The notes under the pieces are model-generated. The model worked only from the letters and a program-made list of their open reading frames with translations. It was not told the origin of the DNA and did no database searches. Positions 55,017 to 64,000 of a stretch of DNA of 64,000 nt are shown one piece after another. Origin of the DNA: Pyropia haitanensis. Its lineage: Eukaryota > Rhodophyta > Bangiophyceae > Bangiales > Bangiaceae. The position numbers and the translations under genes are program-made. Each line of letters begins with the position of its first letter. Within the stretch, counting starts at the first letter, position 1. The stretch lies in NCBI GenBank assembly GCA_008729055.1, contig SDUX01000005.1, positions 1,124,875 through 1,188,874 of the forward strand, written 5' to 3'.

Positions 55017-55871
55017 CAGTCCTTAGCCATGTGTCCTTTCTCGCGGCAGCGAAGGCAGAGACCCTCGCGCATGCAGCGCTGGCGTTCGTCTGGCGTCAGC
55101 TTTTCGATCTTGATGCTGGAAATGTCCATCGGGACAACGCCCGTCGTCGGTAGCTTCCCAGAAGTGCTGTTAACATTGCTGGTGATACGGGACACTCCAG
55201 CCTTGGCCGCTTCCACGCGCAGGGCGTCCGTCATCAGTGATTCAAGATCGGTGTACGTCTTGAGGCACAGTGCCTGCCAGATGTCGCGCTTCAAGCCTCG
55301 GCTATAGCGGTCGATCTTTTCCGCTTCAGTGATGTCCGGGATGTCCAAGAGGACGCTCAGGAAAGTCCTGTTGAACGTCCCGACGTCCTTGTTTGGCGCC
55401 ATGAGTGCAGCTTGTCCCGCGCCGCCTGCGTCTTGTTCAGAGGGCTGAAGCGACGGATGAGCGCAGCCCGAAAGGTAGCCCAGTCGGGGACCGCCGTCGT
55501 CCGACTGTAGGTATGCCACCAGGTGAACGCTTCACCGTCCAGGTAGGTGCAGGCGATCCGACACGCTTCGTCAGGGTCAGTCAGCGCACATATGAGTCCA
55601 TGTGCGAGCACCATGCTTCAATTGTCCCGGGCTTGCCGGAGAACAGCGCGGGCTTATTCGGCCTCGCAGTCGTCGCGCCTCCACTCGTGGCCTTAGCCTT
55701 GGCGTCGGACAGCTGTTTCTTGGCGTCCGCCAATTCAACCTTATGAGCCTCGAGCTCGGCGCTCATCTGCGAGACGAACGCTGTAAGTTGATTCCATGAC
55801 TCCGCGGAGGGTGCGGTTGAGGCCGTTCCCGGATTAATCGGGCTTACAGTTGCAGGATTCGGGGGGTCCAT
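54995..55871 (-). pseudogene. Gypsy gag with zinc knuckle, two frameshifts
   Basis: Three overlapping frames carry consecutive parts of Gag. From ATG 55871 comes a coiled-coil N-terminus (MSAELEAHKVELADAKKQLS) up to GTIEAWCSHMDSYVR. Next is the capsid core in a second frame (DPDEACRIACTYLDGEAFTW, WATFRAALIRRFSP). The last part, in a third frame, is FNRTFLSVLLDIPDITEAEK and a CCHC zinc knuckle, [14 protein letters not shown]. It ends in TGA at 54995-54997. The shifts lie near 55588 and 55405 and look like small indels. The intact ancestor would give a nucleocapsid protein that packages the element RNA. Confidence 0.88.
55010..55016 (-). promoter_or_regulatory. Candidate -1 ribosomal frameshift heptamer
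   Basis: On the minus strand the gag frame reads TGC-CCA-AAA-GGC, containing C-CCA-AAA (X-XXY-YYZ form). A -1 slip here enters the protease frame, and gag's TGA follows five codons later. Location at the end of the zinc knuckle is typical for gag-pol junctions. Confidence 0.6.
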
Positions 55872-56233
55872 TGCGTCCTGGGTGAGGTCCGAATAATCAA
55901 ATTAACCCAACAGATCCGGTTTGACTTACTCCGGCAGAGCACGGGGCAAGTCTTACAAGATGTGCAAGTTAATTTGACCAAGCAAAATAGTGCTGCACTA
56001 GCTCTGGACAAGCACGGCCGTCGTGGCTACCACGTTTCCAAAGATGGACAACACTATTTGATGGGTCACAAGCGATGCGATGAAGCAGAATTCGAAGACT
56101 CAAATCACGCAATCGGATTTTCCCGCCGGCCGCCGCGCACGGGCCCGAGTCGGGTCGTGCCGGATTTCCACGCGGGGGAATCAAAGGGGGAAAATCGCGT
56201 CTCTTGCACAGATCCTGGGGGTGTTGCGAGGTG
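55872..56233. other. Leader between zinc-finger ORF and gag
   Basis: A 10-base inverted repeat (TCAAATTAAC at 55897, GTTAATTTGA at 55968) lies in a comparatively AT-rich stretch. It could be a packaging or splice-related structure. No ORF is supported in the final 100 bases before gag. Confidence 0.4.
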
Positions 56234-56859
56234 TCAGTCGGTGCGGCGCGCCAGCGTGCGGTGGTGATCCTTGCCACGCTGGTGGCGTTCGAAGTGCTCG
56301 ACCGTCTCAAATTCGCGATCGCACAGGTCGCAACGAGGGCGGGTCTCTGGACGGTTGACCGTATTGCGGTGGCGCCGCGACCAGCGATGTCGCGCAGCAC
56401 TGTCAGGCTGTTGCAACGCACACCGCACGGCTTGCAAACGTATCTGCCCTTGGGGATGGTCTTGGCGATCGGCGCTGCTCCGCTGCTCAGCTGCGCGCGC
56501 GGTCGTCGGTCGGATGTGGCCGATTCGTGGGCCGGCGGCGCGATGTAGCGCCGGGCCGGATCCTGCGCGGGCAGCAGCAGGCGCCGGTTGGCTGGGACCG
56601 CCGGGCCTGACGTGGCCGGGCCCTTACCCTTGCGCGAGAGGGGGGGCTTGGATGCGGCTGGCGCCGCCGATGCGGCCGTCGCCGCCACAGAGGATGACGT
56701 GGATGCGCCCGCCGGGGTGCCACGTGCCGCCGCGGTGTCGCGCGCCGCCGCGGTGCCGCGCGCGCCGTGCGCGGGTCGGGGGCGCGCCGTCGCCGCCGAG
56801 GAAGTCGGGGCGTCCGCCAACGCCGAGGAAGAAAATTCCGAACCTGATTTGGCACTCAC
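56234..56859 (-). pseudogene. Zinc-finger ORF between 5' LTR and gag (two U1/JAZ-type fingers)
   Basis: Sense-oriented within the element. The N-terminal ~120 residues are Ala/Pro/Ser/Thr-rich and basic (SKPPLSRKGKGPATSGP). They lead into YVCKPCGVRCNSLTVLRD, the front half of a C-x2-C finger. After a one-base frame change near 56395 the second frame gives HRWSRRHRN and then a full finger, CDLCDREFETVEHFERHQRG-KDHH. The C-x2-C-x12-H-x5-H spacing with H-x-x-G-K-x-H is that of RNA/DNA-binding U1/JAZ-type fingers. It ends with a stop near 56234. Gypsy elements normally have nothing here, so it is either captured or a lineage-specific extra gene. The start codon is unclear (GTG at 56859). Confidence 0.6.
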
Positions 56860-57084
56860 TGGGTTTCGACAATCAGTCGACCAAAAGAAAAAAAACCGTG
56901 ACAGGGGCCACCAGGGCAGTGTCAGGGCAGTGTTCTTTCCGGTGTGATTCGTGGAACCCGTGCGTTCGTATTACAATGCCCGAGGCACGCCGAACACAGG
57001 GGGCAGCACGAGTGCACAAACACAGGGAGGGCCAAATCCAGGACGGAATCGCAACGTCACCGCCAAGAGGAAGTCAAACTATCT

Positions 57085-57094
57085 GAAGCTACCA
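57085..57094 (-). promoter_or_regulatory. Primer-binding site
   Basis: Minus strand TGGTAGCTTC starts two bases after the 5' LTR end. TGGTAGC- matches the complement of a tRNA 3' terminus ending GCTACCA, as in initiator-Met-primed elements. The exact tRNA is not determined. Confidence 0.75.
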
Positions 57095-57096
57095 CA

Positions 57097-57958
57097 TGTG
57101 AGGCACCACCCACACACGGGCAGCCCTCAACGTACTGGCGCCCGGTGTCAGCAACCCGTGCACCAATGAGGATGCCGGGCGCGGGGAAGGTGACGGGTGG
57201 GATGACGGTGATGGGGGTGGGGAAGAGATGGGCGTGACGTCGGTGAGGGTCGAGGGGGTCGAAGGTAAAGGAGGTCTTTTGTGTCTCTGTCTGTGGTTGT
57301 TCCCCCCGAGGTCTCTCCCCGGTGGCGCCCACACTCACGCATTATATACCCCCAGGGGGGCACCCAGGGTGCCCCAAAGCATGCAATTGCCCGTCGTGCC
57401 GGTGGACGGCACCAAAGCTCTCAAAACAAAGCATGGGCTCTCAGAACAAAGCAAGGGTGGGCGTGTGCGCCCCAAGGCGCCCCACCAGAAAGCCCCAAAC
57501 GGGGGGGGGGACGGTGTGCGGCGCTCGTAGCGCCGCGCGGCTGGCCCCACGCGCCATTCGACCCGAAAAGCCTCAGAGGCGTGTAAGCAGACGCCAGTCT
57601 TCGGGTCGAATATCTCCCGTGGGTCAGCAAGTCTTGTCGCTCCCATTGGTCCACGGGGAGATTGTTCCGGCTGCTGACGCGTCAGAGATGTGGCTCGTCT
57701 TTTGGTCCGTTAGTCCGTTGATCCGTTGGAGACTGTACCCGTCGGCAGATGAGTCAGGGTAGTGTCGGTTAGCCAATCCGCGGCTCCCGTGCTGACCGTC
57801 CGTTAGTAGTAGATTATCGGACGGACACCGCGGCATGCCCCAGATTACTTTGGAGTTGATGCGTCTTGGAAGGAGTTGGCTGAGAAGGACAGGGAAGGAG
57901 AGGCCCCAGTCCTTATCCCCTAGGCTCCAGTCTCGGGATTTAAGGGCATATCCTTACA
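57097..57958 (-). repeat. 5' LTR (862 bp)
   Basis: Same boundaries and length as 50605-51466, with roughly 20 differences (for example GTGCC versus CGCCC near 57138 and an extra T in the TCTTTTG run near 57277). It carries TATATAA on the minus strand at 57342-57348 and so should hold the element's promoter. Confidence 0.93.
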
Positions 57959-57961
57959 ATG

Positions 57962-58074
57962 TGTCCGTCACGGAGGTGTCGCATCGCCTAGGCTGCCACA
58001 GGTCTTCTGTGGACGGGTGGGTGGACTGCTGTGTGCTTCTGATTGACAACGCGCCTATTCACACGGCGGTCTGA
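57962..58074 (+). pseudogene. Internally deleted Tc1/IS630-like transposase relic
   Basis: A short frame reads SVTEVSHRLGCHRSSVDGWV, a good helix-turn-helix of Tc1/IS630 transposases. It is immediately followed by CVLLIDNAPIHTA, the canonical second-Asp DNAPIH motif. The ~150 residues that normally separate these are missing. The frame ends in TGA. It starts right at the LTR border, so its 5' part was also lost there. Confidence 0.5.
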
Positions 58075-58397
58075 GCGGAGTGCCGGATTTTTCAGGGATC
58101 GACTGTTAAGGACAGTCAAGGACACCCGGAGCGACTTCTTCGGAGTATATAAAGATGTGCGGTCGAACCAGAAACCAGCCGCAAACCGGATAGAGCGCGT
58201 AACGCTTATCTGGTCAAGCATCCGGTGGGTGGGTGGGTGGCGTGGTGTGGGCGGGTGTGGGTGTGGGGGTGTGGGGAGTGGGCGGGTGGGTATTGTGGGT
58301 GGGCAGGTGTGGGTGCGGTGTGCGAGGTGTGGGTGGGGTGTGCGAGGTGCGGGGGGGTGGGTGGGAAGTGGGTGGGGTGTGTGGGATCGGGGGGGGG
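58075..58397. other. Spacer with G/T-rich tract
   Basis: From about 58222 to 58397 the plus strand is almost pure G/T/C-poor text (GGGTGGGTGGGTGG, GTGTGGGTGTGGGGG), prone to G-quadruplex formation. It directly precedes the C-rich 92-bp tandem array, giving a strong strand-composition switch at 58397. Confidence 0.55.
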
Positions 58398-58730
58398 CAA
58401 CCTTAACCCCCCACTAATTTTCATTAACCCACCCTCAAGTGGCCCTAACCACCCCTTAACCCGCCCTAACTCGCCCTAAGTGGCCTTAGCAACCTTAAAC
58501 CCCCCACTAATCTTCATGAACCCACCCTTAAGTGGCCCTAACCACCCCTTAACCCGCCCTAACTCGCCCTAAGTGGCCTTAGCAACCTTAACCCCCCACT
58601 AATTTTCATTAACCCACCCCTAAGTGGCCCTAACCACCCCTTAAACGGCCCTAAGTGGCCTTAGCAACCTCAACCCCTCCCTAATTTTCATTAACCACCC
58701 CTTAAACGGCCTAATAACCCTCATTTCAGG
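58398..58730. repeat. Tandem array of ~92-bp units
   Basis: Units beginning CAACCTTAACCCC start at 58398, 58490, 58583 and (shortened) 58665, spaced 92, 93 and 82 bases. Each includes CTAATTTTCATTAACCC, AGTGGCCCTAACCACCCCTT and CTAAGTGGCCTTAG. Copies differ at only a few positions. CCCTAA/CCTTAA words dominate. Confidence 0.88.
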
Positions 58731-59520
58731 AAAAAAAGCGGAAAAGTCGCTCCAAAAGTGCTTAAAAACACGTTCCAAGTCAAATTTTCTGGTCATTAAA
58801 TTATCCTCGTTGAACGGCGCGTCTGATGCACCTACTCCTGTGTCGAACGGTTATCATGACCTTTAGTACTTGGCGTGCAAGCGTCGATTTGGGCCCGTTT
58901 GCGGGACATCTCCACCCACAGTGACTCGGGATCGTGTCCGCTTCCGGATCTGATGCCTGCACCTTCTGCGCATGAATTTGACGGACTTTCACGCCAGGTC
59001 CGGTCAGCATCGGACATCATGCGGCAACGCAAGGCCCGTACAAGTGCCAAAATCGGGGGTACACGTCTTTACGGTGCCATAACGGGCGTTCCAGACCTTT
59101 GCACACCGATTTTCTTGCTTCCCCAGTGGATGCGCACCATCGACTTGCCCTGACCAAGTTTTGGTTTGAATATTGTAAAACGGTCACTCCTGAGCCCCGA
59201 CATGGTGCCTTGTGGTGTCTTATTGCAGAAGACAGGCAGACAGCTGAGCGTCAAGTGGCGCATGCGTACAACCCATCAAGTCGGGTTCGACAAAATCGAT
59301 GGAGGGCTCCTCAGTGGGATGCACGATGGCGGAAACCCCGGTTGGACCGGTCCCCCGGTCGTTTGGGGGTCCCTGGGGACCCCCTCCAGAACCCCCCTAG
59401 GAGGGCCTTTCCGCGCAGGTGGCCAAGTGCCACGCTGCGGGAACGACTGTAGGACGTGCTGGGAGGGGTCTATGAGGTTGTAGAGCTCGAGAAATGACCT
59501 CAGGAGTGTCTCGAACGTCT
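58731..59520. other. Intergenic DNA, possible unknown relic
   Basis: A plus-strand frame from 58875 (RLRDISTHSDSGSC, DIMRQRKARTSAKIGG, PIFLLPQWMRTIDLP) stops at TGA 59151 and continues in frame with SVKWRMRTTHQVGFDKIDGG. The reverse strand is similarly open. I cannot decide between strands and recognise no family. Confidence 0.3.
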
Positions 59521-59938
59521 AATTCTACCCTAAAAACCCCCGAATGGGCCTTAGTACGCGCGCAAGTCGGGTTAAGTCGCCCATATTACGGCTAAGTCCC
59601 CCTAATAAGCCTAATATTAGGCCTAATAGGCTCTTGATCTTCCCTAGTGATCCTTATACCACATTCATATTTTTTTTTTCGCCTAATGCACCCCTAATGA
59701 GGCCTAATGCGGCCTAAGTCACCTTAACCCAGCCTAATATTTTCCTAATCACCTTAAGTTCAGCCTAACCCACCTCTAATGACCCCTAATGCAGACTTAA
59801 CACGGTCCAAGTCCCACTTAAACCAGGAGAACAACTTAAGATTAGCCTTAATGGGCTCTTGATCCTCCCTAATGATCCTTATACCACATTCATTTCACCT
59901 AATCGACCTTAACCCACGCCTAACCCACCCTTAACCCA
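59521..59938. repeat. CCTAA-rich DNA with 225-bp spaced direct repeat
   Basis: Dense CCTAAT/CCTTAA words. A ~43-base segment (CTCTTGATC..CCCT..TGATCCTTATACCACATTCAT) occurs at 59626-59669 and again at 59851-59894 with few changes. This AT-richer block ends abruptly at about 59938 where the GC-rich retrotransposon begins. Confidence 0.7.
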
Positions 59939-62900
59939 CCTGCGTGGCGGCGGACTTTTGCCGCCGCCGCCTCACCGCCAAGCTCGAGCAGCTGGCGGTG
60001 AGGCCGGCCATGCCCCCCCACCTGCGTGCGTCGCTGCGCGCCCACATCGAGGGCGCGCTGGCGACGCACGCCGCCGGGGGGCAACCGCGCCCGCGGCGGC
60101 CCCGCCCGCCGCCGTGACCGCAGCCCCTGCCGAGGTCGCGGCCGGCGGCGCGCCGGCTGCCGGCCCGGCGCCGGCCGCTGCTGCTACCGACGGCGCCGCG
60201 GCGGGGGCCACCCCTGCGGCTGCCGCCCGCGCGACCGCGGCCGGCACCCCTGCCGACGCGGCCGCCGCCGGGGTGACCGGCGGCCGCCGCCGCTCGCGGT
60301 CGCGGCGCCGCCGTGCTGGCCACGGCGCTGCCGCGGCTGCGCCCGCCGCCACGGTCCGGCCGGCGGGCGCGGCGGCGACGCCCTCCCCGATGGAGGGCTT
60401 CGAGGGGGCGGGCGGTGCCAACGCGGCCAGCGTCCCCCTGGCGGGCCGCCCCGCCTCTGCGCCCGCCCCCGCCCCCCCCCCCGCCGCTGCCGCCGCGGCG
60501 GTCGCGGCTGCGCCCCCCGCCACGGTGTCTGCCGACGCCATGGAGGGGGTCGTCCCCGCCGCGTCCGCCGGGCGGCCTGGGCCTGCCGGGGCGGGTGTGC
60601 CGGCGGCAGCGGCGGCGGCTGCGGCTGCCGCCGCGCCGGCGCCGCTTCCCCCGCCCGCCACACCGATCCCGCTGGCGCTCGCCGCCACCACGCTGGCGGC
60701 GGCGCTGACGCCGCTGCCGGGCCCCCGCCTGCCGGCCACGCTGCCGCGCCCCGCCGCGGGGGCAGCCGACGGCGACCCCGACGCCCGGCTGCCGGCGCGT
60801 AAGCGCCGGCGGACCGAGGCGGCGGCGGCACTGGCGACGGCGGCCGCCCCTCCTCGCGTCCCCGCGCGCCCCCGGCCGGCGTCGCCGCCCGCTGGCGCGC
60901 GCGTGCCGTCCGCGCTGGCGCCGGCGACGCCGGCACCGCCTGCCGAGCGGCCTGCCACCGCGGCGCCCCCGCCGGCCGCCCCACCCGTGGTCGCTGTGCC
61001 CGTCGGTGCGACGGCGGGCCCGCGGCCCGTCGGCACAACCCCGCGGCCGGCGGAGGCGGCCGCTGCTGGCGCGGCCGCCGCGGCGATGGCGGTCACCCCG
61101 GCTGCCGGGACGACCTCGACGGTCGTCCCGCCGGCCGGGGCGGCCACGTCTGCCGCGGCCGCCCCGCCCCTGCGGCTGCCCCCGCCGATACTGCTGCCCC
61201 CGCTGGCGCGCCTGGCCAACCCCCTGCGGGCGCCTCTGCGCCTGCCGCCGTCGCGCCCACCGCGCCCGCTGCCGCCGGTCCGCCGGGCGATGCGCCGACC
61301 GAGTCGGCCGCGTCGCCCGCCGGGATCGCGCCGGCCGGGCCCGCGGCGGCGCCCCACGCAAGCGACGGGCGTCGCCATGAGTGACGCCCGTCGCTCTGCC
61401 GCCGCAGGGCAGCGTGCGTCGGCGTCTGAGCCGGCACGCGCCGCGGCGGCAGCGGACGCTGCGCCCCCCTTTCCCGCGGGGGGGGGGGGCGGCGCGCGTC
61501 CGAGCGTGCCCCGAGCCGACCTGAGGGCACCCGCCGCCACCGCATCCGGTGGTCGGGTGGCGGCGGTGGCGGGCGCCCGTAGCGGCGCCCGCGACGGGGA
61601 CGGCCGCGGCGACGCCGACAGCGCGCGCACCGCCGCGCCGGCGACCGCGGCGGACGGCGGCGGCGCCGACTGCGCCACCGTCACGGCGCCCGGCAGATGC
61701 CCTGCCGCGCGATGCACGGTGGTGCTGACGGCGCCGCTGACCGACCAGCGGTCGCTGGTGCACCTCCGCACAGCGCACGTGCTGGCAGAGGTGCCCGCGG
61801 CGGTGGCGGCAGCCCTGCAGCTGGCGGGCTGCCGCTGGTGCGACCGCCCATTCCGCGCGGCGCGGGGCCAGACGGGGCAGTCGGCACTGCGCTCTCACGA
61901 GCCAAAGTGCCGGCTGAACCCGGCCCTGCGCCGCGCGCGGGCGGCCGCCCCGACGGCGGCCAGCGCTGGCGGCAGCGCGCGTGCGGCTGGCGGGGACGCG
62001 GCGGGGGCGACGACGGCTGCGGTGGCCGCGGCGGTGGCCGCGGCGACGAGGGCGGCGAGAGCGCGGGGGGCGGACGTGCGCGCGCCCAGGCGAGCCGACC
62101 TCTTCATTGTCGACCACGCCGCCTGGGCGCGCGCGCGCGACGCGTTCCTGCTGCGCGCCGCCCCGCCTGGCGCGTCGTGGGCGCCGCTGACGGCGTCCGG
62201 CGCCCGCACGGTGCCGCACGTGCCGTCCGCACTGCTGGCGCCGTGGCGGGCACTGGCCGCCGAGGCGCTCGACTGGGCGCGGCGGGAGCCGGCGCGGCAG
62301 GCGGCGTGGCTGTGGCTGCTGCTGCTGCCGTCGCTGCTGCTGCACGCGCCGGCCACCGCCGCGCCCGATGGCGAATCGGCGCCCGCCCTGTCGCACGCGG
62401 CGCGCGCGGCGGCGGTGCTGGGCGGCGACTTTGCCGCCGCCCTCGCCGACCGCGACGCGGGAGTGTGGCGCCCCGGCGGGCGACGTGCGCCCGTCCGCCG
62501 CGACGGCGGCCGGCCGGCACGGACGGCCACGAGCGGCGAGACGACGGCCGCCCAGCGGCGGGCGCTGCGGCTTGTGCGCGCCGGTCGTCTGGGCGCGGCT
62601 GCCCGCGCCCTGACGGCCAACCCGCCCGCGCCGCAGACGCCCGCCGTGTGGGCAAAGGCGCGCACGCTCTTCCCGCCCGCGACGGCCGGCCTGGCGACGG
62701 CGGCCTCTGTCGAGGCGGCCTTCCCGGCCGAGCTGTCGCGGGCGGCGGCGTTTGGCGAGGCGGGTGACGTGCCCACCGCCGTCACCCGTGCCGCCGCGGT
62801 GGACGCCATCCGGGCGGCGCCGCGCGGCTCCTCCCCCGGCCCGTCCGGTCTCCGGACGGAGCACCTGTGGGCGCTGGGGGAGGAGGGGAGGGACTCGCTG

Positions 62901-63929
62901 GTGGGGGTGGTGCTGCTGTTGGCGGGGGACGCCGCCGTGGCGCGCGTCCCCCGAGCCGCCACGCACGCGCTGGCGGGGGCAGACCTCCTCCTGCTGGCCA
63001 AGCCTGGCGGGCCAGGGGAGGACGGTCTGCCCCGCCTCCGGCCCATCGGGATGCCGGAGGTGCTCCGCAAGCTGGCCGCGGCCGCCCTGGCGCGCACTGT
63101 GCGCGGGGCGGCGGCGCGCCTGCTGGCGCCGACGCAGCAGGGGGTGGGGGTCTCCAGCGCGTGCGAGCGCTTGCTCCACGAGCTGGAGGCCCACACTGCC
63201 CAACACCCCGGGCATGCGGTAGTCCAGTTGGACTACCGCAACGCCTTCAACCTGGTGTCGCGCGCGGCGGCGGACGCGGTGCTGTGCCGCGCCCTCCCCC
63301 TCGTAGGCCCGTACCTCTCGTGGGCCTACGGCGGGGGGGGGCCGTGCGTATACGGCTGGGCGGCGGACGGGGCTGGACCCCCCCGCCGCCCGAGCCAGGC
63401 ACGCGCGTCCACGGCGGGGGCGGGGCCGTGCCAGCAGAGGACGTCAGCGGCCGCCGCGCGGGTGCGGCTGACGACGCGGCCGCCGGTGGTGGCGGTAACG
63501 GATGGGCTGCTGGCGGTGCTGCGTCCGCCCTCGCACTGGCCACACCGCCCGCGCGCTTGTGGCTGCGGGCCGAGCGGGGCGCCCAGCAGGGCGACCCTCT
63601 CGGCCCGCTGCTGCACGCGGCGGGCCTGTGGCTGGTGCTGGAGCGGCTGCGCGCCGCCCAGCCGACGCTGCTCATCCGCGCCTTCCACGACGACGTGGTC
63701 GCGGCCGGCCCCCTGCTCACCTGCAGCGCCTCGTCGGCGCCGCCGCGTCCGTCGGGGCGGCCGTCGACGCCGAGCTGGCGCCGGCCAAGAGCGTCGGCTG
63801 GTCGCCGGCCGGCGCGCCGGCGCCGGCCGGCTGGCCGGCGCAATGGGCGGTGGGGGGGACCACGCAGTTCTCCGTCCCCTCGGGGCGGACGCGTTTGTCG
63901 CTGCGGGCGTGGACCGGCTGGCGGCGGAG
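59939..63929 (+). pseudogene. Non-LTR retrotransposon ORF: C2H2 and CCHC fingers plus reverse transcriptase, multiple frameshifts
   Basis: The coding trail moves between frames. At 59939-60080 a helical start reads LTAKLEQLAVRPAMPPHLRA. A shift at the G-run near 60076-60081 leads into a ~540-codon Ala/Pro-rich linker. A C2H2 finger near 61695-61785 (CPAARCTVV..LVHLRTAH) is followed by a CCHC finger near 61830-61910 (CRWCDRPFRA..HEPKC). The RT domain has SSPGPSGLRTEHLWAL, LRPIGMPEVLRKLAAAAL and motif A VVQLDYRNAFNLVSR near 63219-63263. After a shift between about 63340 and 63550 come motif B (RGAQQGDPLGPLLHA) and motif C FHDDVVAAGP. Another shift at about 63716 precedes LAPAKSVGWSPAG. A third LTR truncates it at 63929. 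N-terminal fingers plus RT suggest an R2-like or related non-LTR lineage. No endonuclease is visible. It is dead by frameshifts. Antisense open frames here are shadows. Confidence 0.8.
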
Positions 63930-64000
63930 TGTGAGGCACCACCCACACACGGGCAGCCCTCAACGTACTGGTGCCGGTGTCAGCAACCCGTGCAAGCCAA
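63930..64000 (-). repeat. Third LTR copy, partial at window edge
   Basis: The 71 bases starting TGTGAGGCACCACCCACAC match the start of the LTRs at 50605 and 57097 almost base for base (GTGCAAGCCAA versus GTGCGAGCCAA). It has the same orientation. It interrupts the non-LTR retrotransposon and continues beyond the window, so it is either a solo LTR or another full element. Confidence 0.9.

Larger units (their letters stand above)
50605..57958 (-). mobile_element. Complete Gypsy chromovirus-type LTR retrotransposon (frameshifted copy)
   Basis: Two 862-bp LTRs bound a 5.6-kb interior on the minus strand. In the element's own direction the order is 5' LTR (57958-57097), PBS, zinc-finger ORF, gag, frameshift site, protease, RT, RNase H, integrase, chromodomain, PPT and 3' LTR (51466-50605). 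The LTRs look about 97-98% identical by eye, with scattered substitutions and 1-2 base indels, so insertion is recent. Gag and pol carry frameshifts, so this copy is not autonomous. The five bases outside each end (CTCGT left, ATGTG right) differ, so there is no target-site duplication. Confidence 0.92.

Noticed and set aside
59931..63215. 1,094-codon minus-strand open frame
   Set aside because: Arg/Gly/Ala shadow of the GC-rich non-LTR element; the plus strand carries the zinc fingers and RT motifs.

Overview
Eukaryotic nuclear DNA, very GC-rich over most of its length. Evidence: short spliceosomal introns (about 47-153 nt, GT..AG), chromodomain Gypsy retrotransposons, PIF/Harbinger and pogo-type DNA transposons, and a non-LTR reverse transcriptase. 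No bacterial operons, rRNA or convincing tRNA are visible. A GC-rich alga, such as a bangiophyte red alga, is my best guess, but nothing in the window proves it. I see no certain housekeeping gene. The window is a mobile-element and repeat landscape with a few unrecognised genes.

Layout. 1-20.9 kb: low-complexity and satellite-like GC-rich DNA without supportable genes. It includes a degenerate minisatellite (about 10.0-11.1 and 15.3-18.75 kb) around a ~245-bp higher-order repeat (about 12.07-14.1 kb). 20.9-22.8 kb: a pogo/Tigger-like transposon with terminal inverted repeats. 24.6-26.0 kb: a PIF/Harbinger-type transposase. 26.6-29.9 kb: chromodomain Gypsy pol, followed by an antisense gag-like ORF to 32.0 kb. 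32.9-36.4 kb: a second Harbinger transposase (three exons) convergent with a SANT/coiled-coil gene, the usual two-gene Harbinger arrangement. 38.0-39.4 kb: a clean three-exon unknown gene. 40.16-41.50 kb: a small element bounded by inverted repeats and paired palindromes. 44.2-50.6 kb: three unrecognised genes. 50.6-57.96 kb: a full Gypsy element on the minus strand, with two 862-bp LTRs, PBS, PPT, gag, pol and an extra zinc-finger ORF between the 5' LTR and gag. 58-59.9 kb: CCYTAA-rich tandem repeats. 59.9-63.9 kb: a frameshifted zinc-finger non-LTR retrotransposon cut by a third LTR copy that runs off the window.

The most unusual signal is genome-wide rather than one gene. Reading frames that are otherwise continuous, several with conserved residues on both sides, are interrupted almost only by TAG (about eleven cases, against one TGA). 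The same frames finally end in TGA or TAA. Glutamine (CAG) would fit every position. This could mean UAG is read as sense, or that C-to-T mutation at CAG (CHG-methylation or RIP-like) has hit many elements. Gene models below mark the TAG positions.
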